Positions 62,570 to 64,000 of a stretch of 64,000 nt of DNA are shown piece by piece. The position numbers and the translations under genes were made by a program. Within the stretch, counting starts at the first letter, position 1, and each line of letters begins with the position of its first letter. Below the pieces are notes generated by a model. It did not search any database. It saw only the letters and a list, made by a program, of their open reading frames with translations, and was not told the origin of the DNA. This DNA comes from JAWKWH01 sp963669455 (lineage in GTDB: Bacteria > Pseudomonadota > Alphaproteobacteria > Rhizobiales > Rhizobiaceae). The stretch spans positions 682,001 to 746,000 of the forward strand of contig OY770026.1 of NCBI GenBank assembly GCA_963669455.1. The letters are read 5' to 3'.

Positions 62570-62590
62570 AATATCCAATTATTGGATATT
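62570..62590. promoter_or_regulatory. Putative IclR operator, site 3 (matA/EamA divergent promoter)
   Basis: The longest palindrome of the set: TATCCA-ATTAT-TGGATA, extended to a perfect 21-base dyad with AA and TT flanks. It lies 45 bases upstream of matA and 66 before the EamA gene and may control both directions. Confidence 0.78.
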
Positions 62591-62655
62591 GCATCCATTT
62601 TAGATGAGTATGTTTCATAAAGCAATGAGGCGCCCGCCTCCAGGGAGATGACAAT

Positions 62656-63561
62656 TTGACCCGTCCAGATGAGCACGTCCTCGCGCACTGCGCCATGCTC
62701 CTATATGCGGCGCTTGTAGCGGGATCATTCTCATATGGTGCTTTGGCTGCGCCGCATATAGGTCCTGTTCCACTTACCGCCGCACGATTTGTCCTGGCTT
62801 CAATCCTGATGGGTTCGCTGTTGCTCGTTTTGCGCCGTCGCTTGCCAGCAAGACCGGTTGCCGTCTGGCGTTACGCCATTCTTGGCTCTCTCATGGGGGT
62901 CTTCTTTATTTTGATGTTCGTGGCCCTTCAGATTACAGATCCGGTTTCCACTGGTGCGGTGTTTACACTCATTCCGCTCATGAGCGCCGTGTTCGGTTAC
63001 ATCTTTCTGCGCCAGTCGACGCGCGGGATTGTCGCCATAAGTCTGATCATCTCCGCGGTTGGAGCACTTTGGGTCATATTTCGCGGCGAGCTCAACAGAG
63101 CACTGGCATTCGATATTGGACGTGGCGAGGCTATATTTTTGATCGGATGTGCCTGTCAGGCCGCCTACGGACCTCTGGTCCGGCTGCTGAACCGGGGCGA
63201 ACCGGTATTTGAATTCACGCTCTGGACACTTGTGGCGGCGACTGTGTGCGTCGGCTTTTATGCAACACCTGAAATCCTAGAGACTTCCTGGCTGTCATTG
63301 CCGCCGATTGTCTGGACATGCCTGCTCTACCTGGCCATTGCGTCGACGGCGATAAGCTTCTTTCTGCTTCAATATGCGTCAATGCGGCTGCATTCCGCGA
63401 AGGTCTTTGCCTATGGTTATCTGATACCGACATTCGTCATCGTGATTGAAGGCGTGCTCGGACATGGATGGGCGTCATTGGTCGTCATAGTAGGGGCTTT
63501 TATGACCATTGGCGGTTTGCTGATACTGGTACGGACGCCGGACATCGCGCGCGCAAAGTAG
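62656..63561 (+). CDS. EamA/DMT-family transporter
   Basis: A 301-residue inner-membrane protein with ten predicted helices in two EamA repeats (about residues 12-140 and 160-290). Motifs: GSFSYGALAAPHIGPVPLTA, QITDPVSTGAVFTLIPLMSA, and YLAIASTAISFFLLQYASMR. The start is a TTG with GGGAG eight bases upstream. DMT members export metabolites or amino acids; here the role could be efflux of a pathway intermediate, but nothing proves it. It shares a divergent promoter with matA. Confidence 0.88.
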   Translation: MTRPDEHVLAHCAMLLYAALVAGSFSYGALAAPHIGPVPLTAARFVLASILMGSLLLVLRRRLPARPVAVWRYAILGSLMGVFFILMFVALQITDPVSTGAVFTLIPLMSAVFGYIFLRQSTRGIVAISLIISAVGALWVIFRGELNRALAFDIGRGEAIFLIGCACQAAYGPLVRLLNRGEPVFEFTLWTLVAATVCVGFYATPEILETSWLSLPPIVWTCLLYLAIASTAISFFLLQYASMRLHSAKVFAYGYLIPTFVIVIEGVLGHGWASLVVIVGAFMTIGGLLILVRTPDIARAK

Positions 63562-63731
63562 TCTGGAATGCGCATCATAAAAAATCCAATTCATCACCGA
63601 TAGTAACAAAGACTTTGCGCATTCGATGTGGCTCGGTGTCGACAAGCCAGACGCATGGCCACATGGCGCGACAAAAGTAAGAAGCCATCATTGGAGACTT
63701 GAATAGGTGCACATGCGCAGCGCGAGTAACG
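63562..63731. other. Gene-free spacer at the right end
   Basis: 170 bases between the EamA gene and the convergent LacI-type gene. I see no gene and no clear terminator hairpin. Confidence 0.5.
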
Positions 63732-64000
63732 CTACGTCCAATTCGCGTCATTCAGATTTTCGCGTGTTATCACTTCAACTGGAACCGAGGAGATTACGAC
63801 CTCTCTGTTTTCCAGCCTCGCAATCATTGCGTCCACGGCGCGTTCGGCCAGCAATTGCATGTTTTGGTGGACAATGAATTGCATTGCGCCATCCAGTATG
63901 TAGTCCCTTGTTTTTGCGGTCAGGTTGTGGCCGATGAATTTGACTTCATTCTTCAACTTTTTCTCGCTCAGTGCGCGAACGACGCCTTCATTCCCGCCTC
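63732..64000 (-). CDS. LacI-family regulator, C-terminal fragment
   Basis: The last 88 residues of a LacI/PurR-type repressor; the frame is open through the end of the window. It has GGNEGVVRALSEKKLKNEV, KFIGHNLTAKTRDYILDG, and MQLLAERAVDAMIARLEN, typical of the sugar-binding-protein-like effector domain, with the usual helix and final strand (VPVEVITRENL). The DNA-binding domain is outside. It may begin another locus, since it points toward the EamA gene from the other side. Confidence 0.85.
   Translation of the reverse strand, partial: GGNEGVVRALSEKKLKNEVKFIGHNLTAKTRDYILDGAMQFIVHQNMQLLAERAVDAMIARLENREVVISSVPVEVITRENLNDANWT

Overview
The window looks like chromosomal DNA of an alphaproteobacterium, most likely Hyphomicrobiales (Rhizobiales); the genus cannot be resolved from sequence reading alone. 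The support is the core gene order: a divergent block with TerB, HemY-like, mitofilin-like, hemD and hemC on one strand and tsaD, gpsA and an EVE protein on the other, then rimM-trmD-rplS with a long Ala/Glu-rich L19 tail, leuC, and sdhCDAB. Base composition is moderately GC-rich throughout, except for an AT-rich stretch near 38.2-38.5 kb.

Region 1 (1-34 kb) is mostly housekeeping: tetrapyrrole synthesis, tRNA t6A modification, phospholipid precursor synthesis, an L,D-transpeptidase, exonuclease III, LolA, FtsK, the glnK-amtB ammonium operon with a sigma-54-like promoter, TesB, a UbiH-type monooxygenase, XerC, RimM/TrmD/L19, LeuC, and succinate dehydrogenase with a VapD-like gene placed between sdhA and sdhB. 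Intergenic gaps carry a dispersed 105-bp element with TA ends and terminal inverted repeats (four near-complete copies, two fragments) and a second short repeat built on a TTTAAACCGGATACGCTC core. Downstream of sdhB the 3' end of the gene is tandemly duplicated and interrupted by one copy of the 105-bp element. An msrA gene is followed by a DUF302 gene broken by a homopolymer frameshift and carrying an in-frame 66-bp duplication.

Region 2 (35-42.3 kb) is accessory. A coupled pair resembling sulfoacetaldehyde dehydrogenase and sulfoacetate-CoA ligase (SauS/SauT) is followed by an R-body locus: an ECF-like sigma factor, two clear RebB-family genes, one possible further Reb-like gene, and three unfamiliar proteins, closed by a strong hairpin. 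The same element (GTCACAG-N13-TCGTC) precedes both the sigma gene and the first rebB gene, which suggests an autoregulated sigma/R-body regulon.

Region 3 (43-63.6 kb) is a catabolic locus: ATP-dependent hydantoinase/oxoprolinase subunits A and B, a CoxG-like protein, a creatininase-family protein, an IclR regulator, an amidase, a three-subunit molybdenum hydroxylase, a BMP-type ABC transporter, and malonyl-CoA synthetase plus malonyl-CoA decarboxylase. The best-fitting reading is uptake of a nucleobase-like heterocycle, hydroxylation, ring opening, amide hydrolysis to malonate, and conversion of malonate to acetyl-CoA. Oxidative uracil/thymine breakdown through barbiturate is the leading candidate, but without the classical barbiturase. 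A palindrome TATCCA-N5-TGGATA lies upstream of three of the transcription units, with a degenerate copy at the iclR/amidase divergent promoter, and is the likely IclR operator. The window closes with the C-terminal part of a LacI-family regulator.
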